From Siphonodentalium dalli (taxonomy: Eukaryota; Mollusca; Scaphopoda; Gadilida; Siphonodentaliidae): a DNA stretch of 64,000 nt. The stretch lies in contig CP136068.1 of the NCBI GenBank assembly GCA_032622095.1, positions 116,361,509 to 116,425,508 of the forward strand, written 5' to 3'. How positions within the stretch are numbered: position 1 is the stretch's first letter; each line of letters opens with the position of its first letter. The notes beneath the pieces are model-generated. The model was not told the DNA's origin, did not search any database, and saw only the letters and a list, made by a program, of their open reading frames with translations. Made by a program: the position numbers and the translations under genes. This document shows positions 11,462 through 20,689 of the stretch, piece by piece.

Positions 11462-11929
11462 AATAATCGTTGCACTACCTTCACGTTATGCTCAATAAAA
11501 TGCTTTGTGGGACATTTGCACTGGAATTTTGTGGAAATGCTTGGGAGATGCTTGGCTTCGAATCGGCTCAATCGCACCCACCGATAAGTGTATATTTTTG
11601 AAAAATGATGGATGTTTTGTCAACAATGCCGGTATTTTGGCCAAGGGTATCCAGTTGGTGGCACCACTACAGCAGCGTGTATCGTTTGCTCAGACATTTA
11701 ACCACTGCCAGCACCCTTCACAATAACCAGTTCACTGGGTTAAATCAATGATAGGTGATACGTACCGTTCCATTGTCCTAACAAACGGACTTTGGCGGCG
11801 AAAACTCAATTTCACCGCCACGGAAAACACAAATTTTACTTGTTGCCGCGTTAATTGGCCATCCTTGTTTTCCCGGGATATCCTTGTTTTCCCGGGATCG
11901 GTTCCTCCGTGTGACGGTATAATACAGAT

Positions 11930-12221
11930 AACTTGACGCGCCGCCTTGTATATAAGCCATATACATTATTGATAAATTGATATATAACTGTGTGTGTGTA
12001 TTTGTGCATAAATCTATATGTTCACTTCTGAGCCTATTATTACTATAAAATGAATAGTGTTATATTTATTTATTTATAACGTGTTTATTTATATATATTT
12101 ATAATAATGTGTATCATATGTTTATATATGTACCATGTTATATGTAAATAGTGTACAATTGTTATCTCAATACCTATTTATTATAAAAATAGGTCATGAG
12201 AATAAAGAATTGAATCAAAAC
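11930..12221. other. AT-rich spacer
   Basis: Very AT-rich with TATTTAT and TATATAT runs. It ends in GAGAATAAAGAATTGAATC, which resembles the 3' end of a transcript or LINE, but nothing upstream supports a gene. Confidence 0.35.
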
Positions 12222-12442
12222 GGCTGTCGGCGGCCATCTTTATAATAGAATATAGATCACATTTGATAGCTCCAGTCTAGAGGGGATCACAATCATGCAT
12301 GTGCTATTTATGAATTATGCAATCATAACTGAGGGATGTATGTGACGCAGATGTATTGAAATGTGAAATCTAAGATGCATGCTGCAAGCCACGTGTTTTT
12401 AACGAAATCGGGACAGATTCGGCGCCTCCCATTCTATCTCAT
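12222..12442 (+). repeat. Family B array unit, left flank of the LINE
   Basis: It contains CGGCGGCCATCTT, GATAGCTCCAGTCTAGAGG, GAGGGATGT, AATCTAAGATGCATGCTGC and a GTTTTTAACGAAATCGGG block, in the order seen in the units at 20690-22010. The LINE interrupts the array close to 12443; matching unit sequence resumes at 18596. Confidence 0.55.
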
Positions 12443-12606
12443 CCTGATCGTGCATAATAATGACGTAATCGCGGTGACGTCAAGTCGCAACTGTAATTGG
12501 CTCTCTGCGAAGATAAATATATCGCCTATTGTCGTTTCTTAAAGCGACACATGACAACTTATTAACTTACACTCACTGGACATTGGTCATCGGCGGTATA
12601 GGTGAA

Positions 12607-14736
12607 ATGGCGGACGATGAAGCGGACAACGAAACTGTGATCTCTACATCTATAGATATACCAGTACCGGTACCGAAGGTTACGGAAATGCGGGATTACT
12701 CACTGAAAATTGACAAAGTTGCGAAAAAGAAATCGAAGGGAATGTCTGTTTATTTCGATAATGTGGAAGTCAAAAACAAAGGAAGATGTGTCACAATCGA
12801 TTTGGATACCAGGAAATTCGAAGCATACAGGTATGGTGTGACAGAAATATATTGGGATTTTGTTAAGCTGAAGGAGAAAAACGGATCAATTTGGCGTGTT
12901 GCATGCGACAAAAAAGGTGTTGAAGTTGAGGACATTGTTAAAGTTCCAACCAGAAGTAAGTCGTGTATGTTAACTATTCATATATTCAGAACCCAAAACA
13001 AAATGATGTTGCAAGGACCCAAACCTAACATAATTTGGTGGCTGACTAATATTCTGCCTAATATATACAGCATTGGATTTAAATCTGTTTTTGACGGAGA
13101 CATTCATAATGTTGTTAGCGCTGTGTATAAACGAGGAAAATGTCCCGCCTTGAAGCATGCAAAATATCAAGAAGCTGGATTGATAATTGATGCTCTTGAT
13201 CTGGAACAACCGTCAGCGTCTGGGTGTTCTGAAAGTAATGTTACTGGAGAAATATCAGATGTTAATGATCAGCACGTGTCGTTACTTATTGATAAACATA
13301 CATCTGACATCACAAAGACTGTATCTTTTGCAACACCACATCGCACACACATTCGTACGGGACAAAAGGCAAGGAAGCTATGCAGCATCACAAGGGGAGA
13401 TTATATAACTACATCTACGTTAAAATCATCAGTCGATGAGCTGCACGTGTTGGTTGAAGAGAATAAACTGGAGCAGAAGGAACAACGAGAGTCAATAGAT
13501 GATATGAAAGCTTTGACCAGCAGCCTTCTCGAAGAACAAGCCAGAGAATTTCGTGGAGCAACGCAAGAGCTTAAGCTGGAGTTGGAAAACATTAGGATAG
13601 AGAACACAACACTGAGAAAGGAAGTAGAAATGCTTAGGGTAGTGAAACATAATCTTCAAGCGACATCGGGAGCAAAAGGCACAATACATATTGACAATTG
13701 TTTAGCCAAGCCGAAGGTTCTAACACCTGATAAACAAACTGAGGATGCTACCGACGAAATTCTAGTATCGACTGAGAACAGGTTCAGTTTAATTTCAAAC
13801 CAGGATATTACGTTGGAGTCCATACCATGTGTAATATATGATGATGATGATGATGATGGTGATGAGGAATGCAGCTCCGATATTGTTGACAATACTCAGA
13901 ATAACTTTGTTGATGTCAATGAACGGCAGGCGAATGATGATGTGGTTCCGGTTCATTTGATACTCGGAGATTCGGTGATCAGAGGGATAATACCAGAAAG
14001 GATGTCTGTCGGGAATGAGGAAGTTAAATGTGTTGTAAGACCAGGACAAAGACTTAAGGGTCTTAGGAGATGGTTCGAAGATGACAATGCTTGTAAATAT
14101 GGAAATGTACACCAAGTTACTATACATGTCGGCATTAACAGCTGTCGGCACAATATAGAAACAACATACAGCGATCTGGAGGACTTTCATACTGAAGTTA
14201 GAAGGGCGCTACCAACTGCAGCTATCAGAATTTCGTCCGTGTTGCCAACATTGCATTCAGACCGCATTAACAGGATGATTGAGAAAACAAATGAAAAATA
14301 TTACGGATTCTGTTTGGAACATGGCTTCACATTCATAGACAATACTCCTTCATTTGTCAACTCGCGAGACAATGAGGTCAGATACAATGTGTATCGTGAT
14401 AATTGGCACCCAAATTTTATTGGAACGAAAGTACTGGCTAAGAGCATAAAATATGCTCGTCGTGACATTATGTTTGGAGGAGATTGGAAAAGTATCAGTG
14501 TAGTGTGCCCGAGAGATAGTAGATTGAGGGGATATTCTAACAGACAGCAGTCATCATATAGCCATGGATATGGACATCGTCTAAATTCATTGAATTACCA
14601 GCATAGGCCAAATGTTGCTGGTCCAAATAGTGAGATGCGTAAAACTTCGTTAAGGAATGAAATTAATCATATGTTTAGAGAGCAATTTTCATATTTCAGC
14701 GAAAGCTTGATGAAAAGATTCGGGAATAGCATGTAA
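12607..14736 (+). CDS. LINE ORF1 protein with coiled coil and SGNH/GDSL esterase domain
   Basis: About 709 residues from the ATG at 12607, which has a favourable context (GAAATGG) and begins MADDEADNETV. The frame is open upstream to 12529 but without an earlier ATG. Residues ~30-220 form a conserved-looking globular region of unknown role. Residues ~276-343 are a charged heptad-rich coiled coil (VDELHVLVEENK...LRKEVEML), probably for oligomerisation. An Asp run lies near residue 412. Residues ~450-620 are an SGNH hydrolase fold: GDS with Ser456 in block I, HVGIN with Gly509 and Asn511, and the catalytic D598-N-W-H601. Esterase domains of this type occur in ORF1 of CR1/L2-type LINEs, where the ORF1 protein binds element RNA and may act on lipids. 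The C-terminal tail is basic and Ser/Tyr/Asn-rich. No stop or frameshift is seen. Confidence 0.88.
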   Translation: MADDEADNETVISTSIDIPVPVPKVTEMRDYSLKIDKVAKKKSKGMSVYFDNVEVKNKGRCVTIDLDTRKFEAYRYGVTEIYWDFVKLKEKNGSIWRVACDKKGVEVEDIVKVPTRSKSCMLTIHIFRTQNKMMLQGPKPNIIWWLTNILPNIYSIGFKSVFDGDIHNVVSAVYKRGKCPALKHAKYQEAGLIIDALDLEQPSASGCSESNVTGEISDVNDQHVSLLIDKHTSDITKTVSFATPHRTHIRTGQKARKLCSITRGDYITTSTLKSSVDELHVLVEENKLEQKEQRESIDDMKALTSSLLEEQAREFRGATQELKLELENIRIENTTLRKEVEMLRVVKHNLQATSGAKGTIHIDNCLAKPKVLTPDKQTEDATDEILVSTENRFSLISNQDITLESIPCVIYDDDDDDGDEECSSDIVDNTQNNFVDVNERQANDDVVPVHLILGDSVIRGIIPERMSVGNEEVKCVVRPGQRLKGLRRWFEDDNACKYGNVHQVTIHVGINSCRHNIETTYSDLEDFHTEVRRALPTAAIRISSVLPTLHSDRINRMIEKTNEKYYGFCLEHGFTFIDNTPSFVNSRDNEVRYNVYRDNWHPNFIGTKVLAKSIKYARRDIMFGGDWKSISVVCPRDSRLRGYSNRQQSSYSHGYGHRLNSLNYQHRPNVAGPNSEMRKTSLRNEINHMFREQFSYFSESLMKRFGNSM

Positions 14737-14890
14737 TGCTTTCGCACCACAATACTTACTTACATGTATGCCATGTATTATTATTGTTGTATATTGATGT
14801 TTAATGTAAAAATCTATTCAATCCCAATCAAGCTTAACTATGCTAAGATGAAATATATACCACTATCGATTTATCAAATGCTCGATACAC

Positions 14891-17800
14891 ATGTACATAG
14901 ATCGAAGCGGGTGTTTTATCTCCGATGACCTAGTCCAATTTAATGATACCAATTTAAATATGTCAAATGATGTAATATCAACAATTCACTCTTTAACACA
15001 CAATGTATGTTACACTGCGTTGAATGCACAAGGCATTGTTAACAAAATTAATGATTCTGATTTCATACGGCAATTAGATCGATATGATTTCATAACTATT
15101 TCAGAAACTTGGCATCAAGACCCCGGGAATATAAGTTTAACTGGCTATCAATGTATTGATTTGAGCAGAAATACAAAAGATAACGAGAAAGGTGGAATAG
15201 CATTTTATTTTAGATCAAAGTATGCGAAGTTTGTTACACGTGTGCATAACATTCACGATATTGCGTTATGGGTAGAGTTTAACGGAGAAATATTTGGTCA
15301 AAAGTCTGATGTCATTTTCGTTTCTGTTTATCTGCCCCTACAAAATTCTACTTATTGGAAAACAAGAGATGGTTACGATTTCGTCTTTAGAGATATCGAG
15401 ACAGAACTCCGCAAATATGACCCAACATCGCTTATCATTCTGGGTGGAGACTTTAATGCACGGACAGGCGGAAGGCCGGATTATGTCGCGTTTGATGAGG
15501 ACAGGTTCACAACATCATCTGAAAGTTATGTCTTAGATAGTGCGAAAGACAGGGCTAGTTTAGACAAAGAAACAAATTCGTTTGGACTTAATTTGCTAAA
15601 ACTCTGTAAATCGGCGTCCATGAGAATAGTGAATGGTCGCAAACCTGGTGATTCTTTTGGAAATTATACGAGTTTTCAGTATAATGGTGCGAGTTTAGTG
15701 GATTACGTGATTATTTCAGACAGATATTTATCCGATGTGAGTTACTTTTGTGTTAAACAACCTACTGAATATTCAGATCACTGTCAACTAGCAATACATA
15801 TGAACATAAAGTCACAAGATGTCAATAAAACTGCATTTAAATATCATTATACGAAACCGCACGGTGTGGCTAAATGGTCTCGAGATAGTGATGCTAAAGT
15901 AAAACAGGCTCTGGTAGATGCTGATATGCAACACCGCTTATTGAAATTTAGATCAAACGTATACGCACGCGATAAGAACGGAATAGAACAAGCTGTGCGC
16001 GATTATGATAATATCGTGAATTCTGTTAATGCCACCGCAACTCAATTTGTTAAAAGTAAAAATAAACAAATGCAAAGGAAACGTAAATGGTTTGATGCAA
16101 AATGCAAAGAATTGAAAAAACATACGAAGCACGCGAGTAAAGAAATGAAGCGATACCCTCGCAATGCAGATCTCCGAAATGAGTTTTTCGCAGCTAAAAA
16201 AACTTATAAAAGAGAAACAAAAAAGAAATCAAAATTGTATTATCAGGAAATATCGGAAAACCTGGATGATATTGAGACAAGTGACCCTTCGGAATATTGG
16301 CGTATAATTAATGGTCTTAGACCACGAAAAGTTGAAATGAATTATTTGCACCCTGATGAATGTTCAGATTTTTTAAAAGAACTTTTATGTAAAGAAATAA
16401 TTCCACGAGACGAAAATGACCGTGTGCGGGGAACGCCGCGCATAGATATAGATCAAAATATTAGCGACGAAGAGATAACATCGGAAGAAATACTAAAATG
16501 CCTTAAGCTCTTGAAAAATAGGAAATCTTCTGAAAATGGAAATATTTCAAATGAATTTCTTAAATCAGTAGTACCGGAGATAATAGATGAGACAACAAAA
16601 CTGTTCAATCTAGTGTTATGTTCCGGACATTACCCTAAACATTGGAGTTTTTCACTCATAAAGACGCTCTATAAAAAGGGAGATCGACATGATCCGAATA
16701 ATTATCGCCCGATTGCTCTGACAAATAACCTAGGTAAACTTTTCAACAAAATAATTAACACCAGGATAAATAACCACCTCGAGGAGAATGATCTGATCAG
16801 TGACAATCAGTTTGGTTTTCGGACGAATCGTAGTACAATTGATAGTGCATTTGTTTTAAATACCATTGTGAAAAAATACAAGCAGAAAAATAAGCCCATT
16901 TATGCTGCATTCATTGATTTCAAAAAAGCGTTCGACTCAGTAGATAGATCGTTAATGTTACACAAAATACGTGATTATGGAATTTCTGGTAAAATAAATC
17001 AGTGTATACGTTCAATGTATCAAGCAAGCTACATAAGTGTGAAAACAGAGGCAGGCGTTGGACCACAACTTCTATCAACTATTGGAGTAAGACAAGGCTA
17101 TTCAATTTCACCCACGCTGTTTAAAATGTATATTGATGACCTAAGGTATTCATTTGACTCGACTTGTAATCCCGTTATTCTAAATAATCGGCCGATCAGT
17201 CATCTTTTATTCGCAGATGACCTTGTAATAATATCGGAAACGAAAGAAGGTTTACAGAAATGCTTGAATAACTTGGAAAATTATGCAACAGATAATAGTC
17301 TCACTGTTAATGTAAATAAAACAAAATGCATGGTTTTTAGATCTCGCAAGTCAAAATATGAACCGAAATTCATATTTCGATCGAAGCCACTGGAAATGGT
17401 TGTGGATTATATGTATTTGGGTCTAAAATTCAGTGCAACTGGCAAAACGTTAAAATCGCAGGAGCATTTGAGTGCAAAGGCATTAAAATCAATGTTTTTC
17501 CTAACACAATCTATTCCATCAAGACTTCAGCTAACGACCCCTACAAAATGCAAGTTGTTTGATAAACTAATAAAACCAGTAATGTTGTATGGTTGTGAAG
17601 TATGGCTGGGAGATGTGCCGAATCTGCATACTGATTCTTTACCTTGCGAGCAGGTTCAATTGAAATTCTGCAAAAATGTACTTTGTATAAATAGAAAAGC
17701 GTCGAACCATGCTTCTCGTGCAGAACTGGGTAGATTCCCCGTATTTCATGACGCGGTTTTAAAGAGTTTCAGATATAGGAATAAAATTTCTAAGTCAAAG

Positions 17801-18430
17801 CGTCATACATTAGTTTATGCGGCCTACGTTGAATCAACTAATTCGAAATTATCCACGGAATCGTGGAATGTATTACTACTGAAGCTTGGAATCGATATTG
17901 CCGAAGAAAGTGGAATTCAAGAACAAGAACAGATAAAAAAGCTGAAAATAGATCACATTAACTGTTTTGTGAAGGACGTTTTTGATGATACGAGATCAAT
18001 CGGTGGTAATAAACTAAGAACGTATCGCATTTTCAAACGCAGATATGAGGTGGAACCGTATATTACCAATACCAAATCTGCTGACGCGAGAACTCTCTTT
18101 ACAAGGTTACGCGTAAGTAATCACAAGCTTGAGATTGAGAAGGGAAGACACAAACAGCCCCCGTCAGATATAGAGGATAGAATATGTCCTGTCTGTAGGA
18201 CAAACTCGGTTGAGACCGAATCACACTTTGTTATGAATTGTTCGGCATACGAAAACATTCGCATCAGTTGTTTCGCAGCAATAGGCGAGTATAAAACCGA
18301 TTTCCACAGAATGACAGAAGACAATAAATTTAATTATATAACGGAAAATAGGCACATTGATACCATAAATATCATATGCGACATGATCCGGTCCTTCTTT
18401 GAAAAACGGCAGATTTTATCAAGTGCATAA
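14891..18430 (+). CDS. LINE ORF2: AP endonuclease and reverse transcriptase
   Basis: 1179 residues, uninterrupted, from the first ATG after ORF1. Residues ~40-305 are an exonuclease-endonuclease-phosphatase domain: LNAQG (Asn45), SETW (Glu72), GGDFNAR (Asp187, Asn189) and SDH (Asp296, His297). This nicks target DNA for target-primed reverse transcription. A basic linker follows. Residues ~570-830 are the reverse transcriptase, with YKKGDRHDPNNYRPI, motif A FIDFKKAFDS (Asp676), VRQGYSISPTLF (motif B) and FADD (Asp776, Asp777). The thumb/connection contains PVMLYGCEVW and AELGRFPV, as in relatives at 52.7 kb. Near the C-terminus, C1099-x2-C1102-x9-H1112-x4-C1117 forms a CCHC motif. All catalytic residues appear intact, so the copy may be active or recently inserted. 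Confidence 0.92.
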   Translation: MYIDRSGCFISDDLVQFNDTNLNMSNDVISTIHSLTHNVCYTALNAQGIVNKINDSDFIRQLDRYDFITISETWHQDPGNISLTGYQCIDLSRNTKDNEKGGIAFYFRSKYAKFVTRVHNIHDIALWVEFNGEIFGQKSDVIFVSVYLPLQNSTYWKTRDGYDFVFRDIETELRKYDPTSLIILGGDFNARTGGRPDYVAFDEDRFTTSSESYVLDSAKDRASLDKETNSFGLNLLKLCKSASMRIVNGRKPGDSFGNYTSFQYNGASLVDYVIISDRYLSDVSYFCVKQPTEYSDHCQLAIHMNIKSQDVNKTAFKYHYTKPHGVAKWSRDSDAKVKQALVDADMQHRLLKFRSNVYARDKNGIEQAVRDYDNIVNSVNATATQFVKSKNKQMQRKRKWFDAKCKELKKHTKHASKEMKRYPRNADLRNEFFAAKKTYKRETKKKSKLYYQEISENLDDIETSDPSEYWRIINGLRPRKVEMNYLHPDECSDFLKELLCKEIIPRDENDRVRGTPRIDIDQNISDEEITSEEILKCLKLLKNRKSSENGNISNEFLKSVVPEIIDETTKLFNLVLCSGHYPKHWSFSLIKTLYKKGDRHDPNNYRPIALTNNLGKLFNKIINTRINNHLEENDLISDNQFGFRTNRSTIDSAFVLNTIVKKYKQKNKPIYAAFIDFKKAFDSVDRSLMLHKIRDYGISGKINQCIRSMYQASYISVKTEAGVGPQLLSTIGVRQGYSISPTLFKMYIDDLRYSFDSTCNPVILNNRPISHLLFADDLVIISETKEGLQKCLNNLENYATDNSLTVNVNKTKCMVFRSRKSKYEPKFIFRSKPLEMVVDYMYLGLKFSATGKTLKSQEHLSAKALKSMFFLTQSIPSRLQLTTPTKCKLFDKLIKPVMLYGCEVWLGDVPNLHTDSLPCEQVQLKFCKNVLCINRKASNHASRAELGRFPVFHDAVLKSFRYRNKISKSKRHTLVYAAYVESTNSKLSTESWNVLLLKLGIDIAEESGIQEQEQIKKLKIDHINCFVKDVFDDTRSIGGNKLRTYRIFKRRYEVEPYITNTKSADARTLFTRLRVSNHKLEIEKGRHKQPPSDIEDRICPVCRTNSVETESHFVMNCSAYENIRISCFAAIGEYKTDFHRMTEDNKFNYITENRHIDTINIICDMIRSFFEKRQILSSA

Positions 18431-18595
18431 TAATTATAAGAACAACTTGTGAGTGAGTATACTGAATATAAATTTTGACTTAGTCGGGTTTTGTTTAATT
18501 CATGCTATTATTGTATATGTATGTTTTATATTATATGTTATATGCTTGCAACTGCCCACTGAGGTGTTATTGCAATAAAATCTTGTATCTTGTAT

Positions 18596-19030
18596 GCACA
18601 TTGGGAACGAATAAAAGATGCAGGCTGTAGTGAGTGCCAAAGAATTTTATGATGCAGAGAGTAAAATCCAAGATGGCAGGTGGCAGCCATATATTTCAAC
18701 GGAATTCCTAAAGATTTGAGAAATCGTATATAAATGAAATCACAACCAAGCATATTAAATATGGGGTCGATCGAATGAAACATCCTGGTTGTAGAGAGCG
18801 CCAAAGGAATTAGTGATACAGAAAGCAAATTCAAAGATTGCTGCCGGCGGCAACGTTTTTCATTGCAAATATTCAAATTCGACAGCTGCAGGTTCAATGG
18901 AATCAGATATAGAGTTCCAAGTTGTCGTCATTTTTTTTAAATCACAAACAAAATCGATAGCTCCCATCTAGATGTCACCTTAACCACACGAAATTTGGGA
19001 TTAATCGGATGAACGATGTGAGATGTAGAG
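18596..19030 (+). repeat. Family B array, right flank of the LINE
   Basis: Two to three diverged units carry GATGCAGAGAGTAAAATCCAAGATGG, GATACAGAAAGCAAATTCAAAG, GATAGCTCCCATCTAG and CGGATGAACGATG. The phase continues the unit that was interrupted at about 12442. Confidence 0.6.
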
Positions 19031-19031
19031 C

Positions 19032-19310
19032 GTCCACCGGTTGGAAATTTACATCAATTAAAACTTGAGGTATCTGTTGGAACATTTCAAGCCAAGGAGA
19101 AACTAGGAAATTTCTCTCTGGCTCAATGGCCGTGTAGATGGTTATTCCAAGATGGACACCCCTGCCCCACCGAAGACCGTCTAACCACGTTCCTGTCTAA
19201 CGGTCCGTCCGATATGAATACCCACGGCAACTGGTGCCTCAACGTATCCAACTGTTGGAATTTTCCATATTGCCCCCCCCCCCCCAGTTTTGGAAATCTT
19301 CCAACCGATG
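19032..19310. repeat. Possible short inverted-repeat element
   Basis: CCACCGGTTGGAAATTT at the left and AAATCTTCCAACCGATGG at the right form inverted ends about 280 bp apart. A run of 14 C lies near 19274-19287. No target duplication is visible, so this is tentative. Confidence 0.3.
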
Positions 19311-19640
19311 GAAACCTTAGATTAAACTATACACCAGTATTAGTGGGGACGCTAGGCTGATATGTTAAACAAACAATGTTTGTTGAACAGTTTTGCTGAC
19401 GATTCCCGCAATTGAATCAAGTATCTCAACAGCCAGTAGCCTACTCGAGTGACCGCAAAATATAACTCAATACAATATTTAATGAGTATTTCGACCGAAC
19501 TTTCTCATTCGAAACTACGGTGATAGTCCGTCAACTGTCAGCTGATGACTGAATGTCGCAGACGACCGTGAACGACATTATCAATCACGCCAAGTATAAA
19601 TGATCAACTGCCGCATCCGGGATGACAGAATACTTCTCAG
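19311..19640 (+). repeat. Family A repeat, right copy
   Basis: It matches 8358-8900 in order: CCTTAGATTAAACTATA, ATGTTTGTTGAA, ATTCCCGCAATTGAAT, CGACCGAACTTTCTCAT, GAATGTCGCAGACGACCGTGAACGACAT, AAGTATAAATGATCAAC and GGGATGACAGAATACTTCTCA. Confidence 0.6.
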
Positions 19641-20689
19641 TTACGCTATTATTCCAAATCCATCCTCTCCGGGCAAACCAGTAGATTAGTTATCAAGAAG
19701 GTTTTCCTCACATCGATCGTCGACTCGATATATAGACGTTTCTTTGTAACACAACGATGGAGTGTCTCGGGTGAGAAATGTGAATTGTGATTGTGGACAC
19801 ACAGAGCAGACGATTCTGGACATTTCCCTTATTATTTCCCTATGCGTTATGATGTTTATGATATTTTACATCCATCTGTGAATGACAACTAATTTGTTTT
19901 ACTTTTTTACATTCAGAGTAGGTGCACGGAAACTTTTTACCCAACTTTCATATAAGGCAAAACAAGTGGTAAAGAAAATTGGGGTATGCATTTTTGTTGC
20001 TAGCAACGTGACACAAACACCGCCTCCATTACATGCTGGCAACACAAATGCATACCCTAATTTTTTTTACCACGCTTCTGGCCATATCTACCAACTTTTG
20101 GTCGTCCGATTTAATTTCAATGTTGACTACCGCTCCAAAATTAATAATTCTTTGTCTTCGGTGGTAAAATATATTTGATTCGAGTCGAGGAATCCATCCA
20201 CCTAAGAAGCTCAGAGTTATCAGATATCGATTTTTGAAATATGTTATTTCTCACCACCTAGAATATTTAGCGGTCTAGCAAATATTCGACGAGCCGACCG
20301 ACATACTCTCGATACCAAATTGCGATTAACACAATGTTTATATATAACACGGTTTGGGAAATTTTATACTATAGTTGACAGTAGTTAGCTTTATTTGTTT
20401 TTGGTAATTATTCGATTTTGATAACTAAAGCGTATTTTAAAGAAATGTTGTTGTTGTTGGAATCTGATGATACGGGGACCATCGAATCGGAGTGTGTAGC
20501 TTTAATGTCGTCAAAATCGTGGATGCGTTGATTTCGCCCCTAACGATATTAACTGTCCAATGATATATCAAGTTGGATGGATAGGAGCTAATGTCATTCA
20601 TTACAGACAATGGACCGATAAGGAATGGGGAAAGGTGAAATGTTTATGTACCATATGTCAACTCGATGAGCCATATGAAGTCTGGGATC
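19641..20689. other. No gene; contains a hairpin at 19964-20077
   Basis: An inverted repeat with arms of about 43 bp (AAGTGGTAAAGAAAATTGGG... / ...CCCTAATTTTTTTTACCACGCTT) lies at 19964-20077. The open frame 19882-20178 runs through it and is an artefact. The rest is unremarkable. Confidence 0.5.

Larger units (their letters stand above)
10284..11917. mobile_element. 1.6-kb foldback element with arms of about 600-750 bp
   Basis: Left arm 10290-10882 is closely matched by the reverse complement of right arm 11164-11917. Shared blocks include GTCACACGGAGGAACCGA at the outer end, CCGGGAAAACAAGGATATCC, CAAACGGACT, the CAGTGAACTGGTTATTG block, and TATTTACAGAACGAGATCG at the inner end. The right arm is longer because it carries an extra 154 bp at 11308-11461. 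An 8-bp word TATAATAC occurs at 10276-10283 and at 11918-11925, a possible target duplication. A TA duplication next to C(G/C)GTCACACGG is the alternative. No transposase is present, so the element is non-autonomous. The superfamily is undecided. Confidence 0.8.
12443..18594 (+). mobile_element. Apparently full-length LINE (CR1-superfamily type) with two open ORFs
   Basis: The element has a 5' region, ORF1, a 154-bp spacer, ORF2 and a 3' tail. The 3' end reads GCAATAAAATCTTGTATCTTGTAT, a short-repeat tail of the kind used by CR1/L2-group LINEs instead of a poly(A) tract. An esterase-bearing ORF1 plus an APE-RT ORF2 is the CR1/L2/Rex1-type layout, though the exact clade is not assigned. Both flanks are family B array, which locates the boundaries to within about 10-20 bp at the left and a few bp at the right. 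No clear target duplication is visible. Confidence 0.8.

Noticed and set aside
12529-12606. ORF1 start upstream of 12607
   Set aside because: There is no ATG in this part of the frame. The ATG at 12607 has a good context.
13187-14190. Open frames overlapping the LINE ORF1 in other frames
   Set aside because: They are shadows of ORF1, which has clear domains over the same interval.
19882-20178. 98-codon plus-strand gene
   Set aside because: It reads through both arms of a hairpin and has no recognisable domain.
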